DNA of 64,000 bases from the NCBI GenBank assembly GCA_021464245.1, contig JADCRB010000038.1, positions 1,976,110 through 2,040,109 on the forward strand. The letters are read 5' to 3'. The first letter of the stretch is position 1. Each line of letters begins with the position of its first letter. The stretch comes from Carallia brachiata (lineage: Eukaryota; Streptophyta; Magnoliopsida; Malpighiales; Rhizophoraceae). Below are positions 11,201-23,489 of this stretch, piece by piece. The notes under the pieces were generated by a model. It made no database searches, was not told the origin of the DNA, and saw only the letters and a list, made by a program, of their open reading frames with translations. The position numbers and the translations under genes are program-made.

Positions 11201-13697
11201 ATATGACTCTATTGCAGATAAACTTTATAAATTTTGAATTATTGTAGACCAACGTTAAATATTGTTCATATCATATGTTTTCAATATATATATATATACA
11301 TATATAATGGAGCCCACAATTTTTTTCTCCCATCCTCTTTCTTTCTCTTTATTCCGAGCAACCCCATTTTGGGAATTAATATTGAGGAGACACGTGCAGC
11401 TAAAGATACCAAAATTTGAATTGTTGGGGCCCATTTAATTAATTATTAATTTAATTCACTCAATATTTTTTAATAAATAAAAGTTCCATGATCAGCATAA
11501 TATAGAGTTGTATAAGAAAAGGCTAATTTCCTTATTTCGCTCATACAATTCCTCAAATACCACTCCAAAACTACAAAATATGAATATCTTATGGAGTTGA
11601 TGATGGACTAGCGGAATTGGATACTCTAATTGAGGGTAAGGTTCATTTCAGAAAGTACGAAAATTTCAAGTTATCAGGAGGGTGTGAGTGACAGCGGGTA
11701 GGACAGAAGGGCAGACGTGGACGGTGGAGAGAGGAGCACGGCAGGGAGGAATGGTGGGAGGCAAAACTAGTGGCGGTCCCGCAGCTAGCTCGATTTCGTG
11801 GTCTTCTTTCGTTACCTTTTAGTGGAGGAATCCCATTGAAACAGAGTGCATCCAAAAAAATAAAAAGAGTGCATCCAAAATTACCTTAATGTGCTTGTAA
11901 TTAATTCCCGTTAACATCAGCAAAAGGACCATCATCAGCAATTGGTTGCATTTTCCTTTTCCTTAGTGCACGATGGGGCTCTTCACTTTCATTATAAGAT
12001 GAATCGAACGTCTAAATCAATTTGTAATTTTGGCAGCTATATATCTTAGAAAGTAGTTGTCAAGTAAAGTTAAATCTGACCATGTTTTAATTACTTAATA
12101 ATTTTTTCAAATAAATCACATAGATACTCCGTAGATTTGTAGAATTCTAGTTTCAAGCAATTCTCAATATCTAATATTAGAGATATTCAATCTAGTTAGG
12201 TGGAGCTGATATCAATACCTGACTTTTTCTTTTTAGGTTCAAAATTTTGGTTATTTAATGATATGCAATAGTTTCATTGAAGGGTATATATAATACAGTT
12301 GATCACATGTTGAAATTGGGTTAGACTCACATTTAGATCATAAAGACTCTAATATCATGTTAAGAAAGTATTCAATTGAAAAGTTGAATCTATTGGATGC
12401 AGTTGAAGAATAAATAACGTATTAAACTCTATCATTTTTAATAGATATTGGAAGAGAGAATACAAACTTCCAAGGAAGAGAGCAAGAAAGAAAAGTGCCA
12501 ACATCCTGAACTGAATTTGCCAATTCCCACTTTGAGGCTTCAAATATAAGAACAAACCGAAAACATAATTGGTTGGTGAACAACGTAACATGCATGTTAT
12601 TGCATCTATGACTGTCAATCCACTATTCCTTTTGCATTTCGTGTAACATAAAACTTTTATGGATACAAATAAGTGAAAATATGATGAGCACATAATGATT
12701 TAGACCATTAGATCGTAAAAGATATATTAAAATTGAGAAAATAAAAAAACAGATAAACTGTTGGATGTCATTAATTTAATTGTATGTCTCTTACGTGTCT
12801 CACTAAATGTATTCATATAATATTAATCGTAGTGTAATTAAGGTTTGTTTTAGGCACCAACTTGAATTGTGAGCCAAGATTTCCGTCCTATTGCCTTGCC
12901 GTGTTATTCAAGTAATTTGCCTAGAATGCAGTACATTCTTGTCACAAACAACATTCCATACACATGAACTTTACTACTTCTATACAACTTACGTTCCTCA
13001 TCCGTCCCTGTCAATCCACCACCAGCCTTTGCCCCATGCTGCGCGCTTTAATCAGGTCCAGGTTGAGAATTGACGATATAATCTATATGTTCGGTTTCGA
13101 ATCTTCTTACAAAATAAACTAGATTGATTGGCTAAAAAAAAAAAAAAGAGCTGAAGAGGCATTGGACGTTTAAAGGTTAAACATCAATTCTGTCCACATA
13201 TTATAAAACGACGATTTTTTTTTTTTTTTTCATGTAAAGTTTCAACTTGCATTTGAGCATTTATCTGAATTACTTTTACTTGCCTGGGTAGCCATTTCAA
13301 TCTAGGCCAAAAATGGGGCTCGACATGACCTACCTAAGCAAGCCTAATTTACAATAGAGCTTGAGTACATGGATTGAGGTTTTTGCCTCCGTCCAACTAT
13401 AGTATTAATTTTTTTTTTAAAAATAAATTTTGAATTTATCGTCAAAAATGAATCAATGTATAGCATCCATTGAATGTGCAACACAGTTAATTGGATGTCG
13501 AACACTTATTACACTCATTATATATTCAATGGAAGTTGCTTCGCATTCAATAACTTTAAACAAAAGACTTGAATTTTACAGAAAAATAAATTTTTTAATC
13601 CAGTCATTCATGGCTGGACTGTAGCAAAGTAACTTTTTCATAATTTGCAATAAGCATGTGTGCTAAATATGCCTAACTTACCAACCATTTGTGTGGT
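11200..13697. other. AT-rich intergenic sequence
   Basis: No gene is recognised. There is a TA-rich microsatellite near 11285-11305 and a small local duplication (gagtgcatccaaaa) near 11845-11880. Open stretches near 11643-11855 and 12355-12693 lack any recognisable motif. Confidence 0.4.
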
Positions 13698-13700
13698 TTA

Positions 13701-14324
13701 GGGGGTGTTTGCTTTGGGAAGATTTAACATAGGAATGAGAATCATTTCAATTGTTTGGTTTTAATAAAATAGATTCTCATTCCTTTAAAATAGAGAATGA
13801 TATTCCTAATTTTATGGGAATCTTGATTCTCATCAATTACTCATCAATCATTCTCAATTTATACAACTACAACTCTCCACAAAAATTTCCTTTAAAAAAG
13901 AAAAAGAAACTACCTCCAAAAAAAAAAAAAAGCCGCTTGATTTACATTTTTTTGAAATCATATTATTAAACCAAAAATTATATTTCCCCCATTTGGTGTC
14001 TTCGTGTGTGCTAGACCTACTAAAAAGAAAAGAGAGGGAGAGAGAGAGGAAGAGGAGGGGGGAAAATTTTTCTAAATTAATATATTTTTATTCAATTATA
14101 TTTTTATTTTTAAATTAAATAATTATAATTATCTTTCAATTAAATCAATAACTAAAAAGAAATTTGATTCCAATTCCGAATTGAACTAAACAGTTACAAA
14201 TGAAATTTAATTTTGATTTCAGAATAAACTAAATATATTTTAAAATTTATGATTATGTTTTCGATTCCACTTGATTTCCATTTCGATTCCGATTTTTATT
14301 CCGAACTATAAACCAAATGGCCCC
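13701..14324 (+). mobile_element. Tourist/PIF-Harbinger-like MITE, copy 1 (624 bp)
   Basis: The ends are gggggtgtttgctt and, reverse-complemented, ggggccatttggtt, flanked on both sides by the trinucleotide TTA (13698-13700 and 14325-14327). G-rich TGTTTGGTT termini with a TTA target duplication are typical of PIF/Harbinger-derived Tourist MITEs. The subterminal sequence is full of GAATGAGAATC and GGAATCGAAAT motifs on opposite arms. The interior has no transposase. Its two ends correspond to the swapped ends of the element at 26677-27509, so the copies lie in opposite orientation. Confidence 0.75.
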
Positions 14325-16620
14325 TTAGTTGGTAAAGGATTTGAATTTTCGGCATTGTGGTTGGGAGTTTGAATTCCGTTAAAGTCGAATGATGAGACTA
14401 AATTTACAGCTCACTGCTTTTCTTAAGTATATGTTATAATTATCCAAATTCTTTATATCCTTTCTAGGTACAGAGTTGTAATGCAAAGCAACAGGACAGT
14501 AGGGTACCACCCTAATTTTTCTAAATCTTGAATGAAAAAAAAGAGCCTAACTTTTTTTATTTGCGTAATTGTTGACACACTGACTTGAAAAAAAAAAAAA
14601 AATCTATGGTAGATATGAGGAATGCGTTGCTCGCTGTGGGGAACTCCCCCGCTTCAACAACATGCAATTCACTCTCAAGATGGTTCAGCGGATGTTGGCT
14701 TGGATTGGATGATAAAAGATGTTTGATCCCTCTCTTTTTCATGATCGGGAGTTCAATTTCTTTGGGAAATTGTGTCAGCTAATTTTTCACGATGAGATTC
14801 ACAAAATTAGCCTATTTCAAGCAGTTTGGGGAGCAAATCATTGCCATCCTGGCGACCTAAAAAAACATTGAAAACAAATACTGGGAAAAAATCTAAACAT
14901 ATATATTAAGTTTTTTTTTTTTTTTTTTGAGTAAAACTAATTTATAATTTAATATTATTTAAATATTTTTTTAATTTTTTAATTCAAGTAGACTCTATTT
15001 ATTATATGGTATAAGATTATAAATAATTTCTATTAACTTAAAAAAAAATTCAAAATAAAAATTCTCATATATTAAATATATATATAAGATGATGGCGATT
15101 GCGTAGAGAGGAGAAAAGTGGTCTGGTCCTTTTTTTTTTTTTGTTTGCTGTCTATATTTGCGTGTACAATAAATTTCTAAGATGCCTTATTCAATGAACA
15201 TTTCAGTAACGAAAGAATTTAGAAATTTATGTTAAAATTCTGAAGTTCGAGAAAATAATATGAGATTTATCATATATCATTATCGTTAAATGACATTTTT
15301 AGCAAAAGATAAAATAATCTGACCATTTTTTTTTTTTCAACATGAAAATTGTTGAATTGTGTATACTACAGTTGTAAAATAAGACTGGGACAATAGAAAT
15401 TCTAATGATAAATTACATGTCCCCTTGTTTTTGGAACCACCAAAGATTTTCCCTTTCGTTGATGCTTGTTAGTTATTGGGCTATTAATTGATTTACGACC
15501 TGAATCACAATTACGCAAATCGCATTAAAAAGGAATTTACTTATAGGGAAAAAAAAAATACGGAGATGAGTGATAGGTTCTACCCAATTTTTATTTCATT
15601 AATTTGGAAAAATGTTAACAAAAAAAATATTATGTGCATAAAGTAAAGGTAGAGTGTGCATACAAATTTTAAAAATATTAATTGCACATTTTATTTAAAT
15701 GTATATACATTATGAGTTTTATAATAAAAAATAATTTAAAAATCATGGAACTATTACTGATTGTTGATTATTGTCCTTGCACCAATTCTATTTCCTGTGT
15801 CTTTGTAACAGGACTATTACATATATCAAACCCTATTTGATTGGTAATTATCAACTTAGGCATGAGCATAGATAAATTGACTTTACAATTCATTTAATTT
15901 CTTGATTATTGTTATTAATAAATAAAATCATTATTTTGTTAGACTAATATTGTCAATCAATCTTTAAATAATATAATGACTATTTGGATTATTCTTCCAT
16001 TTCTATTTTATTACAATTAATATTTTTTTTAACCAATTGCCATTGAGGGCACCAACGTAAAAGGCCATTTTTTTTATAAAAAAAAAAAAACAATGAAATA
16101 GACATAATCCAAAAAATGTGCAAACTTGAAGAGTCAAATCTTCATTTTTGCCTTAAATGATATCCGACTTTCAATCTATAAGTTCATATATACAAGTAAG
16201 TTAATATTGTACAACAATAAAGCTTGATAATAAATTTTAAATGCTCAAATTAACGTGACTAATAAATATAAGAGACTTTTTAGTTAAAAAAAATAAAAAT
16301 AAATATAAGAGACTTTTAATCAAAACGCAGTAATAAGAAAAAAGAAAGAAAAAAAAGAACTAAGTTGAAAACAAATGATACGATATTGATCTATTAGAAA
16401 TAGAAAATTGTCTATTGGATTTTTAATAAATAAATAACTCAAAAAAAGAGAGATTGACAAAAACAAAAGTTTGAATGCATATGACCCCTCTTGGGGTTTC
16501 ACCTTTTTGCGTAAAATCCCCGAGGTTTTAGTTTCTATTCTAAAACAGTAGTGGTTTATGAATTCGGCAAGTAAACCCCTTTGCTACGAATCCTCATCAT
16601 TTAGTTAATAACTTAGTGGA
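14325..16620. other. AT-rich intergenic sequence with repeat debris
   Basis: Just after the MITE, tRNA-promoter-like motifs occur: an A-box-like TAGTTGGTAAAGG at about 14325-14337 and a B-box-like GAGTTTGAATTCC near 14368. Similar ones (TGGTTCAGCGG at 14681, GAGTTCAATTTC near 14751) suggest degraded SINE heads. At 14925-15070 lies a diverged copy of an AT-rich repeat also present at 36075-36225. Near 16262-16318 a roughly 20-base unit (aaatataagagactttt) is duplicated. No gene is seen. Confidence 0.35.
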
Positions 16621-16929
16621 GATAATACCCATTTTGATCCTAAATTTTTATAAAATTTTTCAATTTAATCATAATAAACTTTTTAACTTTTTCAATTAAG
16701 TTATAAATTTTCAATTCTTTTACAAACTAGTACATTCGTTAACGAAAATTAATCAAAACGTTATCTTCATTTGGTCAACGGTTAATTTTAACGGTTTGAC
16801 TGACTTCTATTAATGAAAGTATCAGTTTATAAAAAAACTGAAAAATTTAAAATTTGATTGAAAAAGTTAAAAACTTTAGAACTAAATTGAAAAAATTTGT
16901 AAAGGTTTAGGACCAAAATGAGTGTAATC
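16621..16929. repeat. long-inverted-repeat (foldback) MITE, 309 bp
   Basis: The left arm starts GATAATACCCATTTTGATCC and the right arm, reverse-complemented, starts GATTACACTCATTTTGGTCC. The similarity continues through the TTTTTCAATTT and AACTTTTTCAA blocks almost to the middle near 16775. The element could fold into one hairpin over most of its length. It has no coding capacity. Long arms with the ATTTTGGTCC motif suggest a Mutator-like foldback element, but no target duplication was found. Confidence 0.7.
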
Positions 16930-17622
16930 TTGTTTTTAACTCCTACACCCATTTTAACTAACCATTTCTCCTATACAAATCGAAAAGTTTAGAATTAACA
17001 TTCTTTATAGATCGCACAAGTGGTAAAAATCATGTAACCTACTCAGAACTGTTTAAATTAGATCTTATTATTAGATGCAGATTTTTAGTACAAATTATTC
17101 AGATTTTTAGTTATTTCGGTTCAAAATCAAGTCAGGTCGCAAGTCATCAACATTTTTTAGGCAAGTCAGATCGAAATGAATTTCGAACAGGTTGATGTTG
17201 CTCTGCTCAACTGTTGTCACCTTTACCGTTGCATTGGCCTAATGCAGTCTCCCACGGACAAACCTCATGCGTAAAACATTGAGACCTTTTTTGTTTCTTT
17301 AACCTTCATTTAAGCACATCGTTAATGCATACAAACGTACCAACCTTCAAAATCCAAACTTCACGAGACGAAACATGCATTCCGCCAAGTTGCCTCTGAA
17401 TTCGGCAATACATTTAGACCCTTTCATCTTTCATCTTTCTTTTCGAATTCAAATCTTGTTGACTGTTGTTTGAATTCTTTATAAATAGGTAACACGTCAA
17501 TCTTAAAATAAATCCTTAATGGTTTGTAACCTTGTGATGGAGATAACCCTCTCGTCCTTGAACTTTTTTAAACAAAGGTAAAAAAAACTCCCACCTAGCT
17601 TACAAATAGACCTCATCTACTT

Positions 17623-17676
17623 AATACTTGTTCCAGAGGTTGCACGGAGAATACTTGTTCCAGAGGTTGCACGGAG
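17623..17676. repeat. perfect 27-bp tandem duplication
   Basis: The unit begins aatacttgttccagaggttg and ends cacggag. It occurs at 17623-17649 and again, identical, at 17650-17676, inside the 3' flank of the LanC-like gene. Perfect identity suggests a recent event. Confidence 0.9.
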
Positions 17677-17851
17677 CAAAGGACTTGCTTCAGACAATTC
17701 AAACATTAATCGGAATACGCTTGCAAAGTTCCCCGCATACTTTTAACATTTGAGCATCGTGCTGCAAATTAGAGTATCATATATATACAACTTTTAGGGC
17801 TATATTTCATATTCATGGCATAAATTTTAGTTTCTAACTCTGTAAATTAAA

Positions 17852-20685
17852 CTAAAGTTCATATCCAGGGAACCTGGAGCTTTCGGGCGCCAGAATATCA
17901 AACAAAAGAAAAGCTGTCCCAGCAAGCCCTTGGAAAAGAGAGTAGGCATTGTCAGGTACACCTGCAACCCCTGCGGTGGCGATCTTATTTGCATTGTGAT
18001 ACAAGAAGCTTGCAAATGCCTTTGCTCTCTCTAAATACAAATTCTCTCCTGTAAGACGGTAAAGGGAAAGAAAGGCATACGAATTTCCGGCCACACCATC
18101 TGCAAGGCCCACCTTCTTCACTAACCCACTCTTCCACACCACTTCTCCTGCTTCTATGGCAGCATCGCGGAACTCCCTTTCATTTGGGAACACCTGGGAA
18201 AACAAGCAAGAAGTTAAGATTGAATCCTTCATGTTTGTTTTTTTTTTTTTTTGGTACCACACTATAAAATTTTGACCATCTACAAACGCCCTTTTTCTGG
18301 TCCTGTTTTTGCACACATTAGGATCCTATCGTAGCAATCTTTCACAACCAAAATTTTAAATTTATTTCAAAAGCTAGCCATAAACCATCAAAATGTATTA
18401 TATATCAGCAAGAAAATTCAACTACATCTAAACAGCTATCCAAGCAATCAAATTGCTGCAATAAGTGGATCCTCCATAGGGATATTCTAACGTCCACAAG
18501 TTCCCTAGATAGATATTGTCAATGAATTCAATCGAGCATGAGTTGTTTACCTGGGACGCCTTTACCAGCGTGATGGCCATGCCTGTCGCTCCATGAGACC
18601 ACTGCACCAACTTGTCTCTCGGGTTCCCTTCACTTGAAGGGTAGTTTCCACTATGAGGGAACCTCTTACTCATCATGTAACTTAAAGTCGCCTTCACATC
18701 CTCAGCATCTTCTTTGGAGAGAGGAAAGTGAAGAAGAACTTGCAAGATTCCTGCTAGGCCATTGGCCGCACCCCAATATCTTGTCCCATGCCATCTGTAC
18801 ATCAGCGGGCAGGCAATGTTATCTGATGCCCCTGCCCTGCCTCCTGCTAGCATAGCCTCAACAATAGGCATAAGAAGACCACTTGGTAATGTCCCTTGTC
18901 CAAGATGCTTGTTTATAAACAAGGCAGCCCATAAAAACCCAGCTCGCCCATACATAAGCTCATATGACATTCCAAAACCACCTTCCTCAGGCCCAGCTGG
19001 GAGGGCTCTCTCTTGTGCTGCCTATACATTGTCAATTAAAACATATTATGAATAGACCTGATCAAGTTGGCTCAGCTGGATCGCTGCTCCTATTTTGGGA
19101 ATAATTCCCAACAAATTTACCTTAAAAAGACAACTGTACGATGCGTTTTGGGATGACACCGTGTCCAAAGAGGATGGCAAAAAATGTCAACAACTTAAGA
19201 AGCTAAATCAAAGATCACATACGTGATCTAACGTAGCTTAGCGACACAGTTTATAGATGAAAGGATGTCAACTTGTTTTGATAAGTACAAAAAGGTGTTA
19301 ACTTTATTCACACGCATCTTATATTTAACTTGGTTAAATCACAAAATAACGAGTGAACTTTGGTGTCTTTTTTCAAATTTACCACAAATATTAATTTGTA
19401 TCAATTTGAATGATGAGCTAATTCATTATTCCAATTTCAGCAAATTGCTACATATGCCCATTCACAATTTATATTTAGTAAACATGCAATCTAAAATTTT
19501 AAGGTCGACATTATTTGGAATTTTGAATCATGCACGTGAGCAACCCACACAAATTAATACCACAGAATTTGACACATAACTTTATTCCCTCTTCAATCTT
19601 ACAAAAAGATCTTGGGTAATACCATAGAAGGGAAAAAAAATAATAATAACTATAAGTTGTAGTGGAGCATCAATCAATTAATTGCAATAGTTTCGCATTT
19701 TAGGAAGGAAAAAATTAGAGTTCCAAAAAAAAAAAATCTGAAAAAACATTCAAAATGCAATTGATCGGATTTAATGTGTAATTATCTTAATTACAAATAT
19801 AATTAAGTACGAAAAAAATTAATATATTTTTTTATATTTAATTATACTTACAATTAAAAAAATTACCCATTAAATATAAATAATTATATTCACTCATTTT
19901 TTTTAATCTTTTTTTTTTAATATAATAATACCCTCCAAGAAATACCTCAAGGAAGAGATTCAAGAACAAGTCACGTCTTTGGTGGTCCCCCTTGTAATTG
20001 GCAGCCACGGCTCCAAGCGCGTATATTCCTCCTCTACCGCATAAAAAAGTCACATGCCTGCACGTACACGATATTTATTGATAAATTTAACAAAGATAGT
20101 AAAAAATACTAGCAAAGATATTTTCCAAAACAGTAATTCGTTAGATAAAATTAATTAATTTGGAATATATTAAATTCAGAAAATTAAAAATTAAAAAAAA
20201 AAGATTCACCTGGAGGAGCACGTGCGGCGCTGGCACACGTGTCAACAATCTCGCCGCATAATTGTAAGTCCCGCTGGTCACCGGCGACCTCGTACGACCT
20301 CAAACAGGTGAAAGCAGTTCCGAGCAAACCCGTGTACACTGTCGGGTCGATAACCGTACCCGCATTAGCATTAACTTTCCACGTCATCTCCACCACCTAA
20401 AACCCACCAAACGAAGTCTCAGCGTGTTAGCTTTAATTAGCCAGCATGCTCCGGTGGGTAACACTGCCGCCTTAACCTACGCACCTCCAACAACATCCGA
20501 AATCAAATGACGATGGTGGAACCTACCTGGTCCTTGAGACAGATGGCTGCTTTGAGAAAAGTTTCATCAGAGAGCGGGAAGCTAGCTACCGTTGGATCAA
20601 ATCGGTGAACGAAATCGAGCCGCTTGCTGTTGCCATCCTCCTCTTGACGTGTCTCTCGAGAAGCAAGCTCCCACACGGACGACAT
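17852..20685 (-). CDS. GCL1: LanC-like protein, GCL1/GCR2 family (5 exons, about 423 aa)
   Basis: Exons, in coding order: 20685-20527, 20396-20210, 20057-19946, 19021-18551, 18193-17852 (stop at 17852). The family has a toroidal alpha/alpha fold related to bacterial lanthionine cyclases; mammalian LANCL proteins add glutathione to dehydro-amino acids, and the plant role is unsettled. Seen here: YTGLLGTAF, FLCGRGGIYALGAV, RYWGAANGLAGIL, VQWSHGATGMA, GLADGVAGNSYAFLSLYRLTG, YSLFQGLAG and a C-terminal RFPGYEL, the family's repeated Gly-rich motifs in order. The zinc ligands of LanC/LANCL (Cys of WCHG, Cys-His of CHG) are Ser and Ala-Asp here. Exon 2 ends in phase 1 but exon 3 needs a phase-2 predecessor, so canonical splicing gives a -1 frameshift (GGC ATG TGA). 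That could be a real lesion or one missing base. The family is sure; the GCL1 subtype is inferred from the MSS start and GLADG. Confidence 0.88.
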
Positions 20686-20763
20686 CTCTGTCTGTATCTC
20701 TCTCTCTTAATATAAGCTTTTGTCTTGGCTTTAGTTTGGACTTCGAGAGAGCGGAGTGATTGC

Positions 20764-20830
20764 TATATATATAGACTACATCTATGACGAAGATAAAAAG
20801 GAAAAATCGAGCGCGTGTATTCCACGTGAC
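20764..20830 (-). promoter_or_regulatory. putative promoter of the LanC-like gene: TATA box and G-box
   Basis: An alternating TATATATATA run lies at 20764-20773, about 80 bases upstream of the ATG at 20685. A perfect CACGTG G-box, reading GTCACGTGG on the gene strand, lies at 20823-20828. G-boxes with ACGTGG are bound by bZIP/ABF and bHLH factors, so abscisic-acid or light control is possible; this is inference. Confidence 0.5.
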
Positions 20831-20834
20831 TGTG

Positions 20835-21583
20835 GTGGTGTGGGGCTCTATAGTTGCATATGTTGGCGGTGTAAACCCGCGGGAACATGTTGTCCGCGTC
20901 GCGTTTGCTGGTATCTCTTTACAATATTCAATCAATTTTATATATAAATAAATAATAAATTAATGCATCGTCGGATAAGCACGGGAATTATGTGCTGTAT
21001 AGCCCTCGAAGCCTTAATTTAATGATAATTTAACATTTTTTTATTACATTGGATTTGGATTCGAAGCTCAATCGGCATAAGTTGAACGCAATGCCCTTCC
21101 CAGTAAAGTTACGCGCATAAATATTAGTTTATGACTAGTTTGTGTCGAAATTAATTTATAAGAGTCATTTTCAGATTCAATCGTATTTTGGTAGTTGATA
21201 CCTATTTTTAGAGTAAGTTGAATAAGAATAATAACAGTAATTTCGATATCAACCTACACATATAATGATTTAGATACGGATTATGTATGAGTTTTTTCTA
21301 CCAAAAAAACAAAGGAATCATTTGTTACATGCGTGACAACAAATATTAAGTTTGGCCACCGTCCATGGTTTTAAGATTTTGTGGGCTCGATTTTGTTAAA
21401 AAAATATTTTATTATTAAAATAATTACTCAAACACAACTTATAGAACTGATGTGTTGAAATTTTTTAGTTGTGAATTCAAAGTTTCAAACCGTAGTAATC
21501 CTATTGAGCAGATTTTTTAGTTAATAGCGAGTGAGCATTCAACTATTTGAACTACATACATTCGTGAAGGTGCTTTTAATGGG
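20835..21583. other. intergenic sequence upstream of the LanC-like gene
   Basis: AT-rich, with no gene or clear repeat boundary recognised. It ends at the 8-bp target duplication of the hAT-like element. Confidence 0.4.
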
Positions 21584-21591
21584 TTAAAAAT

Positions 21592-22240
21592 AGATATGTC
21601 AAAATCTGATTCAATTTGATGAGTTGACTCGAATTCGTCCGAAAAAATACGACTCAAACCCGATCCGAAGAATAACCTAATTCGAAATGATCCGAACCCG
21701 AAATGATTTGAAAATATTTGGTCAAATTTGAACCCAACCCTAACTTAACTCATCTGACCTAAACTTTTTTTTTCTTAAGGAAACAAAAAAATAAAATAAA
21801 AAAATTTATCATATTTTATATTATAAAAAATATAAATTTTATTATTTTCAATTTAAATCTTAATTATAAATTTTTTTAGAATATTTTGAAATTTTTTATA
21901 CAGTTTTAAATTTTATTTTAATTTTTGAGAATATTTTAAAAGAAATTTCTTCAATTATTTTTTGATCATATAATTTTCTTTGATTTTTAAGAATTTTTAA
22001 CAAAATTTTTTAAATTTTCAAAATTTTTAATAAAAAATGTCTCGTTATCATTTTTTATGACATGACCAACCCGTGAATTAACCCGAACTCGAACCGAATC
22101 TGAAGTGACCTAACCCAAAATAACCCGAAGATATTTTGACCAATTAGTAATCCGATTCGAAGTGACCCAAATTTGAAACGATTCGAATTTGAAGCGATCT
22201 AATCTAAACTGAACTCGAGAACTTATTTTGACACCTACAG
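21592..22240. mobile_element. non-autonomous hAT-like element 1 (649 bp, 8-bp TSD)
   Basis: Flanked by the perfect 8-bp direct repeat TTAAAAAT (21584-21591 and 22241-22248). The left end reads agatatgtcaaaat and the reverse-complemented right end ctgtaggtgtcaaaat. The GTGTCAAAA terminus with an 8-bp duplication is characteristic of hAT transposons. Both subterminal zones are packed with variants of ACCCGAA and GATTCGAA, as expected for transposase-binding repeats. No transposase is encoded. Confidence 0.8.
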
Positions 22241-22915
22241 TTAAAAATCATAAAACGAGTCTGAAGAAACAAAAAAATAAAAAAAGTAACTAAATTATAA
22301 TAATTCTTTGCCCATCTAATAGAAGAACAACTTCTCTCTTTCTTTCTATTATATTCAGATAATAATTTCTATGAATCATTCTCTTTTTGCGTCCAACTAC
22401 TTGCGAAATTAATTTAGTATTCAAATATACTTACTATTGAAATTTAAACCAAGACACATCTCTGTGTTTGCTTTGTTGGGTATGGTTAATGAGTATGAGT
22501 TTAGACAACTCAAGAAAACTTGTCTTCACCATCAAAAGCAAAAAAGAAAGCTATAAAACGGTAGACAAAAAGTAAAGTAACAAGAGGAAGAGTAAGAAAA
22601 AGAAACTATTGTATTATGGATTTACAATATATTTTAACTCAAAAGCTATATTATAAAGAAAATATGAATTATATAGTCAGATTGTGATTCTACTTACCGT
22701 TAGGTTAGATCATATGCCGTTGATTATTGAATTTTGATGTGCCAACATACGCGTTATTTTCTTATAGATAAGCAAGTTCAAACCTTGTTTTTTTTTTTTT
22801 TTTACTTTATTGAGATATTCTTCCTTTATGATGCGTAAAATTTGCGGGAAAATTTGTTAAGAATGCTTGATTTTTGTGGTGAATTATTAGCTAATGATTT
22901 TTTTTTTAATATTAT

Positions 22916-23474
22916 TAGGCTTGTTCACAGCTCGGTTTACTGAACTGAAGCCTGATAATTGTTCCCAGACTAAAATATTCAATTATATAAAATTAAAAAT
23001 TATTTCTGAACTGAAATTTTGGTTAACTAAAAATTTTGATTCGATTTCAGTTAATTGTTCAGTTAACTGAATTTAATAATAAAAAAATTTAAAATTTTAC
23101 TATAAATGTAAAAAATATTTTTGATAAATTTTGTAAAAGAAAATTAAAATTATCATTTTATATATAATATAAATAAGTGATCATTTAAGATGAAATAATA
23201 TTTTATTAATATTTATTTGTTAATAATAGTTGTATTAGTAATATTTTTTCTTATTATTAGAAAAAATTAAAAAAATGTACATAAAATAGAATTTTGGTTC
23301 AGTTAAGTTAAGTGCAATTTTTTAAAATTAGAAGCTGAAATGAAATTAAAAATTTCAGTTTTTATTCAGTTCGATTCATTAATTATAAAATTGATTTAGT
23401 TAACTAAAGATTTGATTAGATTCAATTCAATTTTCTAAGTTAATTGAAATTTTTGATTTATTTGAACACTCATA
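22916..23474. mobile_element. non-autonomous hAT-like element 2 (559 bp, 7/8 TSD)
   Basis: The left end taggcttgttca and the reverse-complemented right end tatgagtgttca form an imperfect terminal inverted repeat. Flanks AATATTAT (22908-22915) and GATATTAT (23475-23482) agree at 7 of 8 positions, fitting a hAT 8-bp duplication. The interior repeats CAGTTAACTGAA-like motifs. It has no coding capacity and is a different family from the element 0.7 kb upstream. Confidence 0.65.
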
Positions 23475-23489
23475 GATATTATAAACAAT

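Noticed and set aside
14325..14770. Possible tRNA genes or SINE heads
   Set aside because: A-box and B-box-like motifs occur but no cloverleaf can be drawn and spacing is irregular; no target duplication found.
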